Shown piece after piece: positions 34,768 to 43,951 of a DNA stretch of 64,000 bases. Position numbers and translations under genes: made by a program. The stretch's first letter is position 1, and every line of letters begins with the position of its first letter. The DNA comes from an uncultured Flavobacteriales bacterium (GTDB lineage Bacteria; Bacteroidota; Bacteroidia; Flavobacteriales_D; Sanyastnellaceae): positions 46,514 through 110,513 of the forward strand of contig CALJKR010000071.1 of assembly GCA_937974555.1 (NCBI GenBank), written 5' to 3'. The notes beneath the pieces were generated by a model that saw only the letters and a list, made by a program, of their open reading frames with translations, was not told the origin of the DNA and made no database searches.

Positions 34768-36870
34768 ATGTCACGCGACCTTAAATTCACAAGAAATATT
34801 GGTATTGCTGCTCACATCGATGCAGGAAAAACCACCACTACAGAGCGTATTTTGTACTACTCTGGGGTAAATCACAAAATTGGTGAGGTACACGATGGTG
34901 CTGCTACCATGGACTGGATGGTTCAGGAGCAGGAGCGCGGTATCACAATTACCTCTGCCGCTACAACCGTTTTCTGGAATTACCGTGGAAACAAATACCA
35001 CATCAATATCATCGATACTCCTGGTCACGTTGACTTTACCGTTGAGGTAAACCGTTCTTTGCGTGTATTGGATGGATTGGTTTTCTTGTTCTCAGCTGTA
35101 GATGGTGTAGAGCCTCAGTCAGAAACCAACTGGCGTTTGGCTAACAACTACAACGTTGCTCGTATCGGTTTCGTGAACAAAATGGACCGTCAAGGTGCTG
35201 ACTTCTTGAAAGTAGTTAAGCAGGTAAAAGATATGTTGGGTAGCAATGCAGTTCCATTGCAATTGCCTATCGGTGCTGAAGATGATTTCAAAGGGGTAGT
35301 TGATTTGATCAACTTCCGTGGTATGATTTGGAATGAGCATGACAGAGGGATGACCTATGAGGTTGTTGATATCCCAGCTGACATGATGGAAGAAGCTGAA
35401 ATGTATCGTGAGAAGTTGTTGGAAGCAATCTCTGAATTCGACGACAACTTGATGATGAAGTTCTTCGATGATCCAAACTCAATCACTGAACGTGAAATTT
35501 TGGATGCATTGCGTCAAGCTTGTTTGAATCAAACAATCGTTCCTATGGTTTGTGGTTCATCTTTCAAAAACAAAGGTGTTCAAACCATGTTGGATTTGGT
35601 GATGGAATTGATGCCATCTCCATTGGATAAGGAAAATATTCAAGGTACACATCCTGACACTGGTGAGGAGATTTCTCGCAAGCCGAGCTACTCTGAGCCT
35701 TTTGCAGGTTTGGCATTTAAAATTGCTACTGACCCATTCGTAGGTCGTTTGGCTTTCACTCGTGCTTACTCTGGAAAATTGGATGCAGGTTCTTATGTAT
35801 TGAACACACGTTCAGGTAATAAAGAACGTATCTCTCGTATCTTCCAAATGCACGCAGCAAAACAAAATCCTATTGAGTATTTGGGAGCAGGTGACATTGG
35901 AGCAGTAGTTGGTTTCAAAGACATCAAAACGGGTGATACTTTGTGCGACGAGAAAGCGCCAATCATTCTTGAGTCTATGGTATTCCCTGAGCCAGTTATT
36001 GGTTTGGCGGTTGAGCCTAAGACCCAAGCGGACAGTGATAAATTGGGTATGGCTTTGTCTAAATTGGCTGAAGAGGATCCAACGTTCCGTGTTAAAACAG
36101 ACGAAGATTCAGGTCAAACCATCATCTCCGGAATGGGTGAGTTGCACTTGGAAATCATCGTAGACCGTTTGAAGCGTGAATTTAAAGTAGAATGTAATCA
36201 AGGGGCTCCTCAAGTTTCTTATAAAGAGGCATTGACAGGTTCGACAGAGCATCGTGAGATCTATAAAAAGCAAACCGGTGGTCGCGGTAAATTCGCTGAC
36301 ATCGTGTTCACTTTAGGTCCCAATGAGGATCCAGAGAAAACAGGTTTGGTTTTCGTGAATAATATCAAAGGTGGTAATATCCCTCGTGAATTTATCCCAT
36401 CTATTGAAAAAGGATTCAAAGAAGCCATGTTGAACGGTATTTTGGCGGGTTACCCAATCGATTCATTGAAAGTTGAATTGAATGATGGATCCTTCCACGC
36501 AGTTGACTCGGATGCCTTGTCATTTGAATTGTGTGCGAAAATGGCCTTCCGTGAAGCAGCACCCAAATGTCGCCCAATCATCATGGAACCAATTATGAAA
36601 CATGAAGTGGTTACTCCAGCGGAGAACATGGGTGATGTTATCGGTGACTTGAACAAGCGTCGTGGTTTGATTGAAGGAACCAATGAGCGTAATGGTGCAA
36701 CGGTTATCAACGCGAAAGTTCCTTTGAGTGAAATGTTTGGTTATGTAACTGACTTGAGAACCATTACTTCTGGTCGTGCGACATCAACCATGGAATTCAG
36801 CAATTTTGCTCCAGCTCCAAACAACATCGCTGAGGCAGTAATCGCGAAAGTGAAAGGTAAAAACGGATAA
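34768..36870 (+). CDS. fusA: Elongation factor G
   Basis: A 700-aa translocation GTPase. G1 AHIDAGKTTT (15-24), the switch region ERGITITSAATT, G3 DTPGHVDF and G4 NKMD are all present, followed by domains II-V ending ATSTMEFSNFAPAP. Its length is typical. It drives tRNA/mRNA translocation on the ribosome. It lies 19 bp after rpsG and 22 bp before rpsJ; the tuf gene usually found next is absent here. Confidence 0.98.
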   Translation: MSRDLKFTRNIGIAAHIDAGKTTTTERILYYSGVNHKIGEVHDGAATMDWMVQEQERGITITSAATTVFWNYRGNKYHINIIDTPGHVDFTVEVNRSLRVLDGLVFLFSAVDGVEPQSETNWRLANNYNVARIGFVNKMDRQGADFLKVVKQVKDMLGSNAVPLQLPIGAEDDFKGVVDLINFRGMIWNEHDRGMTYEVVDIPADMMEEAEMYREKLLEAISEFDDNLMMKFFDDPNSITEREILDALRQACLNQTIVPMVCGSSFKNKGVQTMLDLVMELMPSPLDKENIQGTHPDTGEEISRKPSYSEPFAGLAFKIATDPFVGRLAFTRAYSGKLDAGSYVLNTRSGNKERISRIFQMHAAKQNPIEYLGAGDIGAVVGFKDIKTGDTLCDEKAPIILESMVFPEPVIGLAVEPKTQADSDKLGMALSKLAEEDPTFRVKTDEDSGQTIISGMGELHLEIIVDRLKREFKVECNQGAPQVSYKEALTGSTEHREIYKKQTGGRGKFADIVFTLGPNEDPEKTGLVFVNNIKGGNIPREFIPSIEKGFKEAMLNGILAGYPIDSLKVELNDGSFHAVDSDALSFELCAKMAFREAAPKCRPIIMEPIMKHEVVTPAENMGDVIGDLNKRRGLIEGTNERNGATVINAKVPLSEMFGYVTDLRTITSGRATSTMEFSNFAPAPNNIAEAVIAKVKGKNG

Positions 36871-36892
36871 TTAAGATTAGATAATAAATAAA

Positions 36893-37198
36893 ATGGCGCA
36901 AAAAATTCGCATCAAATTAAAGTCTTATGATCACAACTTGGTAGACAAGTCTGCTGAGAAGATTGTAAAGACTGTGAAGAGCACCGGTGCCGTAGTGAAT
37001 GGTCCAATTCCATTGCCCACTCACAAGCGTATTTACACCGTGTTGCGTTCACCACACGTAAACAAAAAAGCGCGCGAGCAGTTCCAATTGGACAGCTACA
37101 AGCGTTTGTTGGACATCTACAGCTCATCATCAAAGACAGTTGATGCCTTGATGAAGTTGGAGTTGCCAAGCGGAGTAGAAGTAGAAATCAAAGTGTAA
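36893..37198 (+). CDS. rpsJ: 30S ribosomal protein S10
   Basis: A 101-aa protein of the 30S head, which in other bacteria also works with NusB in antitermination. It shows IRIKLKSYDHNLVDKSAEKI, GPIPLPTHKRIYTVLRSPHV and a C-terminal LPSGVEVEIKV. First gene of the S10 block; there is no separate promoter box visible in the 22-bp gap after fusA. Confidence 0.98.
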   Translation: MAQKIRIKLKSYDHNLVDKSAEKIVKTVKSTGAVVNGPIPLPTHKRIYTVLRSPHVNKKAREQFQLDSYKRLLDIYSSSSKTVDALMKLELPSGVEVEIKV

Positions 37199-37218
37199 TC
37201 ATTTAAAAACAAAAGCAC

Positions 37219-37839
37219 ATGCCAGGAATAATTGGTAAAAAAGTAGGGATGACTAGTGTCTACAGTGCCGCTGGAAAGAATATTCCATGCACAGTGATAG
37301 AGGCTGGTCCATGTGTTGTGACCCAAATCAAAACACAGGAAAAGGACGGCTATACAGCTGTTCAAATCGCCTTCGGAGACAAGAAAGAGAAGAACACCAG
37401 CAAACCAATGCAGGGTCACTTCAAAAAAGCAGGGGTAACGCCAAAGCGTTTCGTTGCTGAGTTCGACGGATTTGAAGGAGAAGTTAAATTAGGTGATGTA
37501 GTTACTTTGGAAGCAGTATTTGCTGAAGGAGAAAACGTAGACGTTATCGGAACAACCAAAGGTAAGGGTTTCCAAGGTGTAGTAAAACGCCACGGATTCT
37601 CTGGGGTAGGTGAAGCTACTCACGGTCAGCACAATCGTTTGCGAGCACCGGGTTCTTTGGGAGCATCATCTGATCCAAGCCGTGTATTCAAGGGAATGCG
37701 TATGGCAGGACGTGACGGAGGAGCCCGTCGCACAGTTCAAAATCTTGAAGTAGTTAAGGTTTTGGCTGATCAGAACTTGATTTTAGTTAAAGGAGCTGTT
37801 CCTGGCTTCAATGGTTCAACCGTATATATCGTGAAATAA
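37219..37839 (+). CDS. rplC: 50S ribosomal protein L3
   Basis: A 206-aa early 50S assembly protein reaching toward the peptidyl-transferase centre. It starts MPGIIGKKVGMTSVYSAAGK and contains GTTKGKGFQGVVKRHGFSG and GSLGASSDPSRVFKGMRMAG. The Gln that E. coli PrmB methylates is not present at the equivalent position (GSLGAS here). The stop is followed by the rplD start after 1 bp. Confidence 0.98.
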   Translation: MPGIIGKKVGMTSVYSAAGKNIPCTVIEAGPCVVTQIKTQEKDGYTAVQIAFGDKKEKNTSKPMQGHFKKAGVTPKRFVAEFDGFEGEVKLGDVVTLEAVFAEGENVDVIGTTKGKGFQGVVKRHGFSGVGEATHGQHNRLRAPGSLGASSDPSRVFKGMRMAGRDGGARRTVQNLEVVKVLADQNLILVKGAVPGFNGSTVYIVK

Positions 37840-37840
37840 T

Positions 37841-38470
37841 ATGCAGCTCGAAGTATTGAACATGCAAGGTCAAAAGACCGGAAAGAAGGTAGATCTCGAT
37901 GATGCAATTTTCGCAATCGAGCCAAACGACCACGCGATTTATTTGGATGTTAAGCGCTATTTGGCCGCTCAACGTTCAGGTACTCACAAGACAAAGCACA
38001 GAGGGGAGATTCACGGATCAACTCGTAAATTGCACAAACAAAAAGGTACTGGTGGATCTCGTAAGGGTAGCATCAAGAACCCATTGTTCCGTCAAGGTGG
38101 TAGCGTATTTGGTCCTCAACCACGTAACTACGATATTAAAGTAAATAAGAGCACTCAGCGTTTGGCCCGTGCATCTGCATTGACATATAAAGCTAAAGAA
38201 AACGGAATCGTTGTTTTGGATGCTTTAGCAATGGAAGCGCCAAAGACTTCTGCTTTCATCGGGGTATTGAAAAATTTGAATATTGCTGATAAAAAAGCAT
38301 TGGTATTGGTTGGAGAGAAGAACGCAAACGTTTATTTGAGTTCTCGTAACATCCAAGGTGCTAGCGTTCAAATGGCGAATACCGTGAGCACTTATGATAT
38401 CATGAATTGTACTCACTTGGTTTTCGTTGGAAACTCACACGAAATTTTGTCTGACATCTTAAAAAAGTAA
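37841..38470 (+). CDS. rplD: 50S ribosomal protein L4
   Basis: A 209-aa protein with the exit-tunnel loop region (RSGTHKTKHRGEIHGSTRKL and GGSRKGSIKNPLFRQGG) and a C-terminal globular domain. In E. coli L4 also represses the S10 operon; whether that holds here cannot be read, since no S10 leader separate from fusA is visible. It is packed 1 bp after rplC. Confidence 0.98.
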   Translation: MQLEVLNMQGQKTGKKVDLDDAIFAIEPNDHAIYLDVKRYLAAQRSGTHKTKHRGEIHGSTRKLHKQKGTGGSRKGSIKNPLFRQGGSVFGPQPRNYDIKVNKSTQRLARASALTYKAKENGIVVLDALAMEAPKTSAFIGVLKNLNIADKKALVLVGEKNANVYLSSRNIQGASVQMANTVSTYDIMNCTHLVFVGNSHEILSDILKK

Positions 38471-38474
38471 TCAC

Positions 38475-38768
38475 ATGAATCCAATCCTAATCCGCCCACT
38501 CATCACGGAGAAAATGACCTCCATTCAAGAGAAGCAAGGTAAGTATGGCTTCATCGTAGATGTGAATGCCAACAAAATTGAAATCAAAAAGGCCATCGAG
38601 AGCACTTATGGTGTGAACGTAATCAAATTGAATACGCTTCGTTATGATGGTAAAGCAAAATCTCGCTACACCAAAGCCGGTATTTTGTCAGGAAGAACAG
38701 CTTCTTACAAAAAGGCCATCGTGAAATTGGCAGCGGGTGAAACCATTGACTTTTATTCCAACATCTAA
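38475..38768 (+). CDS. rplW: 50S ribosomal protein L23
   Basis: A 97-aa protein at the exit of the peptide tunnel, the docking site for trigger factor and SRP. It has the N-terminal RPLITEKMTSIQEKQGKYGF and VDVNANKIEIKKAIESTYGV. Length and order (rplD-rplW-rplB) are canonical. Confidence 0.98.
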   Translation: MNPILIRPLITEKMTSIQEKQGKYGFIVDVNANKIEIKKAIESTYGVNVIKLNTLRYDGKAKSRYTKAGILSGRTASYKKAIVKLAAGETIDFYSNI

Positions 38769-38779
38769 TCAGCTGAGAA

Positions 38780-39604
38780 ATGGGAATTAAAAAATTAAAT
38801 CCAATAACTGCAGGTACTCGTTTCAAAGTAGCTCCTACTTTTGAAGAGATCACAGCAGACAAGCCATACAAGCCTTTGGTGGTTCCGATCAAGAAAACTG
38901 GCGGACGTAACAACCAAGGTAAACGCACCATGAGAATGATTGGTGGCGGGCACAAAAGAAATTACCGTTTGATTGATTTCAAACGCGATAAACACGGTAT
39001 CAATGCTACAGTATTGACTATCGAGTATGATCCAAACCGTTCTGCTCGTATTGCATTGGTTGAATATGCTGATGGAGAAAAGCGTTACATCATCGCACCT
39101 CAGGGGTTGACAGTAGGAACTGTAATCGTATCAGGAGAGAAAGTAGCTCCAGAAATTGGAAATGCAGTTCCTTTGAGAGATTTGCCTTTGGGAACTGTTG
39201 TTCACAACGTAGAAATGCGTCCAGGTAAAGGAGCTTCTTTGGCTCGCAGTGCTGGAAGCTATGCTCAGTTGTCTGCTCGTGATGGAGAATACGCGGTAAT
39301 CACTTTGCCATCTGGTGAAACCCGTAAAGTTTTGGCCTTGTGTTTGGCTACTGTAGGTACAGTATCTAACGGAGAACACAACTTGGTTCGCTCAGGTAAA
39401 GCTGGTCGCAGCCGTTGGTTAGGACGTCGTCCACGTGTACGTGGTGTTGCAATGAACCCAGTAGATCACCCAATGGGTGGTGGTGAGGGTCGTCAATCAG
39501 GAGGATTGCCACGCTCTCGCAAGGGAACACCTGCAAAAGGTTATAAGACGCGTAAACCTAAAAAGGCGTCATCGAAATTTATCATTGAACGTAGAAAGAA
39601 GTAA
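38780..39604 (+). CDS. rplB: 50S ribosomal protein L2
   Basis: A 274-aa protein near the peptidyl-transferase centre. It contains GRNNQGKRTMRMIGGGHKRN and the highly conserved MNPVDHPMGGGEG with the functionally important His, followed by a basic C-tail ending IIERRKK. Full length. Confidence 0.98.
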   Translation: MGIKKLNPITAGTRFKVAPTFEEITADKPYKPLVVPIKKTGGRNNQGKRTMRMIGGGHKRNYRLIDFKRDKHGINATVLTIEYDPNRSARIALVEYADGEKRYIIAPQGLTVGTVIVSGEKVAPEIGNAVPLRDLPLGTVVHNVEMRPGKGASLARSAGSYAQLSARDGEYAVITLPSGETRKVLALCLATVGTVSNGEHNLVRSGKAGRSRWLGRRPRVRGVAMNPVDHPMGGGEGRQSGGLPRSRKGTPAKGYKTRKPKKASSKFIIERRKK

Positions 39605-39610
39605 TAATCC

Positions 39611-39877
39611 ATGGCTAGGTCATTAAAAAAACCACCTTTTATCCACTATAAGCTTGCGAAGCGAGTAGAGGATGCTCAAGCAAACGGTAAGAAAAACGTT
39701 ATCAAAACTTGGAGCCGCGCAAGCACCATCACTCCAGATTTCGTTGGTTTAACGATTGCAGTGCACAATGGTAAAACGTTTATCCCTGTTTATGTGACAG
39801 AAAATATGGTAGGTCACAAGTTGGGTGAGTTTTCACCAACACGTAACTTCCGTGGTCACGCAGGTAATAAGAAATAA
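39611..39877 (+). CDS. rpsS: 30S ribosomal protein S19
   Basis: An 88-aa 30S head protein contacting the A-site finger and S13. It starts MARSLKKPPFIHYKL and ends with GEFSPTRNFRGHAGNKK, the conserved C-terminus. The gap to rplV is 29 bp. Confidence 0.98.
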   Translation: MARSLKKPPFIHYKLAKRVEDAQANGKKNVIKTWSRASTITPDFVGLTIAVHNGKTFIPVYVTENMVGHKLGEFSPTRNFRGHAGNKK

Positions 39878-39906
39878 TAATACGCACCAACGATAAAGAT
39901 TAGATC

Positions 39907-40299
39907 ATGGGAGCTCGTAAAAAAGAGATGGCCGATAGGCTAAAGGAAGAACGCAAGAACATTGCATTCGCCAAATTAAATAGTTTTCCAACTTCACCGC
40001 GTAAAATGCGTTTGGTTGCAGATACAATCAGAGGAAAAGAAGTGATTTCAGCTTTGAATATTTTGAAGTTCACTCGTCGTAACACGGCTACACCTTTGGA
40101 GAAATTGTTGAGATCTGCTATCGCGAACTGGCAAGCAAAAAATGAAGGTCAAGACATCACTACTTCAAATGTCATTGTAAAAGAGATTAAAGTAGATGTA
40201 TCACACACTTTGAAGCGTATCAGCGCTGCGCCTCAAGGACGTGCACACCGTATTCGTAAGCGCAGTAACCACGTAACCATCATTTTGGATAAAAAATAA
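39907..40299 (+). CDS. rplV: 50S ribosomal protein L22
   Basis: A 130-aa protein lining the exit tunnel, the site of some macrolide-resistance changes. It has a charged N-terminal extension (MGARKKEMADRLKEERKNI) before the conserved SFPTSPRKMRLVADTIRG, as often seen in Bacteroidota. The tunnel loop is near AAPQGRAHRIRKRSNHVTI, without an obvious deletion. Confidence 0.98.
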   Translation: MGARKKEMADRLKEERKNIAFAKLNSFPTSPRKMRLVADTIRGKEVISALNILKFTRRNTATPLEKLLRSAIANWQAKNEGQDITTSNVIVKEIKVDVSHTLKRISAAPQGRAHRIRKRSNHVTIILDKK

Positions 40300-40308
40300 G
40301 GATAAGCA

Positions 40309-41046
40309 ATGGGACAAAAGTGTAACCCAATAGGAAATCGTTTAGGTTTCATCAAAGGATGGGACAGCAACTGGTTTGGTGGAAACAACTATGCAGACCG
40401 CATTGTTGAGGATGACAAGATCCGTAAATATTTGATGGCTCGTTTGAAGAAGGCATCTGTTTCAAAGATTGTAATTGAAAGAACTTTGAAATTGGTTACT
40501 GTTACAATCAATACAGCTCGTCCAGGAGTAATCATTGGTAAGGCCGGTACAGAAGTCGACAAATTGAAAGAGGAGTTGAAGAAGTTGACTGGTAAAGACG
40601 TTCAAATCAACATTTTTGAAATCAAGCGTCCTGAGTTAGATGCACGTTTGGTAGCAGATGGAATCTGTCGTCAAATTGAGGGTCGTATTTCTTACCGTCG
40701 TGCAACCAAAATGTCTATTGCTTCTGCAATGCGCATGGGAGCTGAAGGTATCAAGGTGACCATCGCTGGTCGTGTGAATGGAGCGGAGATTGCTCGTTCA
40801 GAGTCTTACAAAGAAGGACGTACTCCATTGCATACTTTGCGTGCGGATATCGATTACCATCATGCTGAGGCTCATACCAGTTACGGTAGAATTGGTGTAA
40901 AAGTTTGGATTTGTCGTGGAGAAGTGTACGGAAAACGCGATTTATCACCTAACTTTGGCGCCCCCCAACAAAGCGCAGGAAAAAGAGGTGGTTCTCAAGG
41001 AGGCGGAGAGCGTCGTGAGAGAAGAGGAGAGCGCAAGGGTCGTTAA
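40309..41046 (+). CDS. rpsC: 30S ribosomal protein S3
   Basis: A 245-aa protein at the mRNA entry channel with a KH domain (TARPGVIIGKAGTEVDKLKE) and the conserved RTPLHTLRADIDYHHAEAHT. The C-tail is an extended Gly/Arg-rich stretch (GKRGGSQGGGERRERRGERK), probably disordered and RNA-binding. The start is ATG 40309 (MGQKCNPIGNRLG). Confidence 0.98.
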   Translation: MGQKCNPIGNRLGFIKGWDSNWFGGNNYADRIVEDDKIRKYLMARLKKASVSKIVIERTLKLVTVTINTARPGVIIGKAGTEVDKLKEELKKLTGKDVQINIFEIKRPELDARLVADGICRQIEGRISYRRATKMSIASAMRMGAEGIKVTIAGRVNGAEIARSESYKEGRTPLHTLRADIDYHHAEAHTSYGRIGVKVWICRGEVYGKRDLSPNFGAPQQSAGKRGGSQGGGERRERRGERKGR

Positions 41047-41077
41047 TCAAATATGGATTGCTAAAAGGAATTAGAAA

Positions 41078-41497
41078 ATGTTACAACCAAAAAGAACAAA
41101 ATATAGAAAGCAACAGAAAGGCAAGATCAAAGGAATTGCCTACAGAGGATCTCAGTTGGCTTTCGGTAGTTTTGCAATCAAAACTATGGATGAAGGATTT
41201 ATTACTTCACGCCAATTAGAAGCTGCTCGTGTCGCTTTGACTCGTTTCATGAAGCGTGAAGGAAAGGTTTGGATCCGAATTTTCCCAGACAAGCCTATCA
41301 CAGCTAAGCCAGCCGAGGTACGTATGGGTAAAGGTAAAGGAGCACCTGATCATTGGGTAGCTGTTGTTAAACCAGGACGTATTTTGTTCGAAGCGGAAGG
41401 AGTTCCTTTGGCAACGGCACAAGAAGCATTGCGTTTGGCGGCCCAAAAATTACCATGCCGCACCAAGTTCATCGTAAGAGCAGATTATACTGAATAA
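41078..41497 (+). CDS. rplP: 50S ribosomal protein L16
   Basis: A 139-aa protein at the A-site of the 50S subunit. It starts MLQPKRTKYRKQQKGKIKG and contains GKVWIRIFPDKPITAKPAEV and RMGKGKGAPDHWVAVVKPG. The preceding 31-bp gap contains AAAGGAAT near the start, one of the few purine-rich leaders in the cluster. Confidence 0.98.
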   Translation: MLQPKRTKYRKQQKGKIKGIAYRGSQLAFGSFAIKTMDEGFITSRQLEAARVALTRFMKREGKVWIRIFPDKPITAKPAEVRMGKGKGAPDHWVAVVKPGRILFEAEGVPLATAQEALRLAAQKLPCRTKFIVRADYTE

Positions 41498-41504
41498 TAG
41501 AATT

Positions 41505-41696
41505 ATGAAAGCCGCAGACCTTAGAAATATGACAGCAGCGGATTTGACAGATCAAATCCGTGAGAGCGAAACTGCGTTGGCCAAGATGAAATTTGGACAC
41601 CAAATCGCAGGCACAGAGAATCCAATGACCTTGAGAAACAGGCGTCGTGAGATTGCTCGCATGAAAACTGTATTAAACGAAATGAAGAATAAATAA
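41505..41696 (+). CDS. rpmC: 50S ribosomal protein L29
   Basis: A 63-aa helical-hairpin protein near the tunnel exit. It starts MKAADLRNMTAADLTDQIRE and contains KFGHQIAGTENPMTLRNRRR. Canonical position between rplP and rpsQ. Confidence 0.97.
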   Translation: MKAADLRNMTAADLTDQIRESETALAKMKFGHQIAGTENPMTLRNRRREIARMKTVLNEMKNK

Positions 41697-41705
41697 TAAG
41701 CCGTG

Positions 41706-41960
41706 ATGGAAAGAAATCTTCGTAAAGAACGTATCGGGATCGTTACCAGCAACAAAATGGAAAAGAGCATTGTTGTTCAGGTAGAGACAAAAATTCGTCA
41801 CCCGAAATATGGAAAATTTGTGAAACACACAAAACGATTCATGGCGCACGACGAGAAAGGAGAGTGTGGAATTGGTGATACTGTAAAGATCATGGAGACC
41901 CGCCCTTTGAGTAAGTTGAAGCGTTGGAGATTGGTTGAAATCATTGAAAAGGCGAAATAA
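41706..41960 (+). CDS. rpsQ: 30S ribosomal protein S17
   Basis: An 84-aa primary 16S rRNA-binding protein (OB fold). It starts MERNLRKERIGIVTSNKMEK and contains DTVKIMETRPLSKLKRWRLV. A GTG at 41703 precedes the ATG at 41706 in the same frame; the ATG is the natural start. Confidence 0.97.
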   Translation: MERNLRKERIGIVTSNKMEKSIVVQVETKIRHPKYGKFVKHTKRFMAHDEKGECGIGDTVKIMETRPLSKLKRWRLVEIIEKAK

Positions 41961-41979
41961 CGAATAAGGAGATTGAGTC

Positions 41980-42348
41980 ATGGTACAAAATGAATCACGC
42001 CTAAAAGTGGCAGATAATAGTGGAGCTCGCGAAGTATTAGTAATCCGTGTTCTCGGAGGTACTCGTCGTCGTTACGCTTCATTGGGTGACCAAATAGTGG
42101 TTACTGTAAAGGATGCATTGCCATCCGGAAACGTGAAAAAAGGAGCTGTCTCTAAGGCGGTGATCGTACGCACGAAAAAAGAAGTACGTCGTCCTGATGG
42201 AAGTTACATCCGTTTTGATGACAACGCGGTTGTGTTGTTGAACAACAACGGTGAGATGCGTGGAACACGTATCTTTGGCCCGGTAGCTCGTGAGTTGCGC
42301 GAAAAGGATTACATGAAAATCGTTTCATTGGCACCAGAAGTGCTTTAA
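41980..42348 (+). CDS. rplN: 50S ribosomal protein L14
   Basis: A 122-aa protein of the subunit interface. It contains SRLKVADNSGAREVLVIRVL, KKEVRRPDGSYIRFDDNAVV and RIFGPVARELREKDYMKIVS. The leader has AAGGAG about 10 nt before the ATG, an unusual Shine-Dalgarno-like match in this window. Confidence 0.98.
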   Translation: MVQNESRLKVADNSGAREVLVIRVLGGTRRRYASLGDQIVVTVKDALPSGNVKKGAVSKAVIVRTKKEVRRPDGSYIRFDDNAVVLLNNNGEMRGTRIFGPVARELREKDYMKIVSLAPEVL

Positions 42349-42359
42349 TACTAAATGCG

Positions 42360-42680
42360 ATGTTTAAACGTTTGAAAATAAAGAAAGGCGATATGGTAGT
42401 GGTAACTGCCGGCGATAACAAAGGCAAGCAAGGCCGCGTTATCGAAGTAAATCGCGATAAAGACACGGTGATCGTAGAAGGAGTAAACATGATTACTCGT
42501 CACCGCAAGCCATCTGCTCAAAATCCACAAGGTGGAATTGAGAAGAGAGAGGCGGGAATCCATGTAAGCAACGTGATGTTGATGGATGCCAAAGGCAACG
42601 TAACCCGTGTGGGACGTCGTCGTAACGAAAATGGAAAATTAGAGCGTTTCGCTAAAAAGACAGGGGAGGCAATCAAATGA
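42360..42680 (+). CDS. rplX: 50S ribosomal protein L24
   Basis: A 106-aa assembly initiator of the 50S subunit with a KOW motif (KKGDMVVVTAGDNKGKQGRV) and NMITRHRKPSAQNPQGGIEK. It overlaps the rplE start by 4 bp (ATGA). Confidence 0.98.
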   Translation: MFKRLKIKKGDMVVVTAGDNKGKQGRVIEVNRDKDTVIVEGVNMITRHRKPSAQNPQGGIEKREAGIHVSNVMLMDAKGNVTRVGRRRNENGKLERFAKKTGEAIK

Positions 42681-43225
42681 GCTACAGTCCAAGATTACGT
42701 AAGAAGTACAATGACGAAGTCATTCCAGAATTGAAGAAGCGTTTTGAGTATTCTTCATCTATGCAGGTTCCACGCATTACCAAGATTTGTTTGAATCAAG
42801 GTATTGGTAAGGCTACTGCTGACAAGAAACTGGTAGATTCTGCAGTAGAAGAGATGACAATGATCGCCGGTCAAAAGGCAGTTGCCACTCAATCGACAAA
42901 GGACATCTCTAATTTCAAATTGAGAAAAGGAGTTCCAATTGGAGCCAAGGTAACACTTCGTGGCGACCGTATGTACGAATTCTTAGATCGTTTGATTTCA
43001 GTTTCTTTGCCAAGAACACGTGATTTTCGCGGTGTAAAGGCAAGTGGATTTGATGGTCATGGAAACTTCACTTTTGGTGTAAAAGAACAAATCATTTTCC
43101 CAGAAATTGATTTGGATAAAGTGAAAATGATCAATGGTATGGACATCACATTTGTGACTACAGCCAAAACAAACGAAGAAGCCAAAGCTTTGTTAGAAGG
43201 ATTTGGTTTCCCATTAACGAAATAA
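42677..43225 (+). CDS. rplE: 50S ribosomal protein L5
   Basis: A 182-aa 5S rRNA-binding protein of the central protuberance. It has YSSSMQVPRITKICLNQGIG, KLRKGVPIGAKVTLRGDRMY and KEQIIFPEIDLDKVKMINGM. Translationally coupled to rplX by a 4-bp overlap. Confidence 0.98.
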   Translation: MSYSPRLRKKYNDEVIPELKKRFEYSSSMQVPRITKICLNQGIGKATADKKLVDSAVEEMTMIAGQKAVATQSTKDISNFKLRKGVPIGAKVTLRGDRMYEFLDRLISVSLPRTRDFRGVKASGFDGHGNFTFGVKEQIIFPEIDLDKVKMINGMDITFVTTAKTNEEAKALLEGFGFPLTK

Positions 43226-43250
43226 TAGTAACGGTAGATAAAGAAGTACA

Positions 43251-43520
43251 ATGGCTAAAGAATCAATGAAAGCCCGCGAGCGTAAGAGAATTGCGCTTGT
43301 TGAAAAATACGCAGCAAAGCGTGCTGCATTAAAAGAAGCTGGTGACTGGGATGCTTTGCAAAAGTTGCCCAAGAACAGCAGTAAAGTGCGTGTGCACAAT
43401 CGTTGTCAGTTGACCGGTCGTCCACGTGGATACATGCGCCAATTCGGTATCTGCAGAAACCAATTCCGTGAACTTGCCTTAGAGGGAAGAATTCCAGGAG
43501 TTAAAAAAGCAAGTTGGTAA
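43251..43520 (+). CDS. rpsN: 30S ribosomal protein S14 (zinc-free type)
   Basis: An 89-aa protein of the long, zinc-independent type. The C-terminal region NRCQLTGRPRGYMRQFGICR lacks the CxxC...CxxC ribbon of the short form. It ends GRIPGVKKASW, the conserved C-terminus. Confidence 0.97.
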   Translation: MAKESMKARERKRIALVEKYAAKRAALKEAGDWDALQKLPKNSSKVRVHNRCQLTGRPRGYMRQFGICRNQFRELALEGRIPGVKKASW

Positions 43521-43544
43521 TAATTGATTTAAGAAGGAATAGAA

Positions 43545-43940
43545 ATGAATACTGATCCAATAGCAGATTATTTGACCCGCATCCGCAACGCGCAGATGGC
43601 TCGTCACAAGGTGGTAGAGATTCCCGCTTCAAACTTGAAGAAGGAAATTACTCGTATCCTCCATGAGTCAGGATATATTTTGAACTACAAGTTCGAAGAA
43701 GGCACTCCTGGTGTAATTAAAATTGCCTTGAAATACAATGCAAAAACCAAGCAACCTGCAATCTCTAAGATTGACAGAATTTCTTCTCCAGGTTTACGTA
43801 AGTATGTTGGAGTAGAAGAGATGCCTCGCGTATTAAACGGTTTGGGAATCGCAGTAGTATCAACTCCAAAAGGTGTAATGACCGACAAGACTGCTCGTAA
43901 AGAGAATGTTGGTGGAGAAGTATTGTGTTACGTATATTAA
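43545..43940 (+). CDS. rpsH: 30S ribosomal protein S8
   Basis: A 131-aa protein binding central-domain 16S rRNA, and the spc-operon repressor in E. coli. It starts MNTDPIADYLTRIRNAQMAR and ends KENVGGEVLCYVY, with GLGIAVVSTPKGVMTDKTAR. Confidence 0.98.
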   Translation: MNTDPIADYLTRIRNAQMARHKVVEIPASNLKKEITRILHESGYILNYKFEEGTPGVIKIALKYNAKTKQPAISKIDRISSPGLRKYVGVEEMPRVLNGLGIAVVSTPKGVMTDKTARKENVGGEVLCYVY

Positions 43941-43951
43941 TATCATAGATC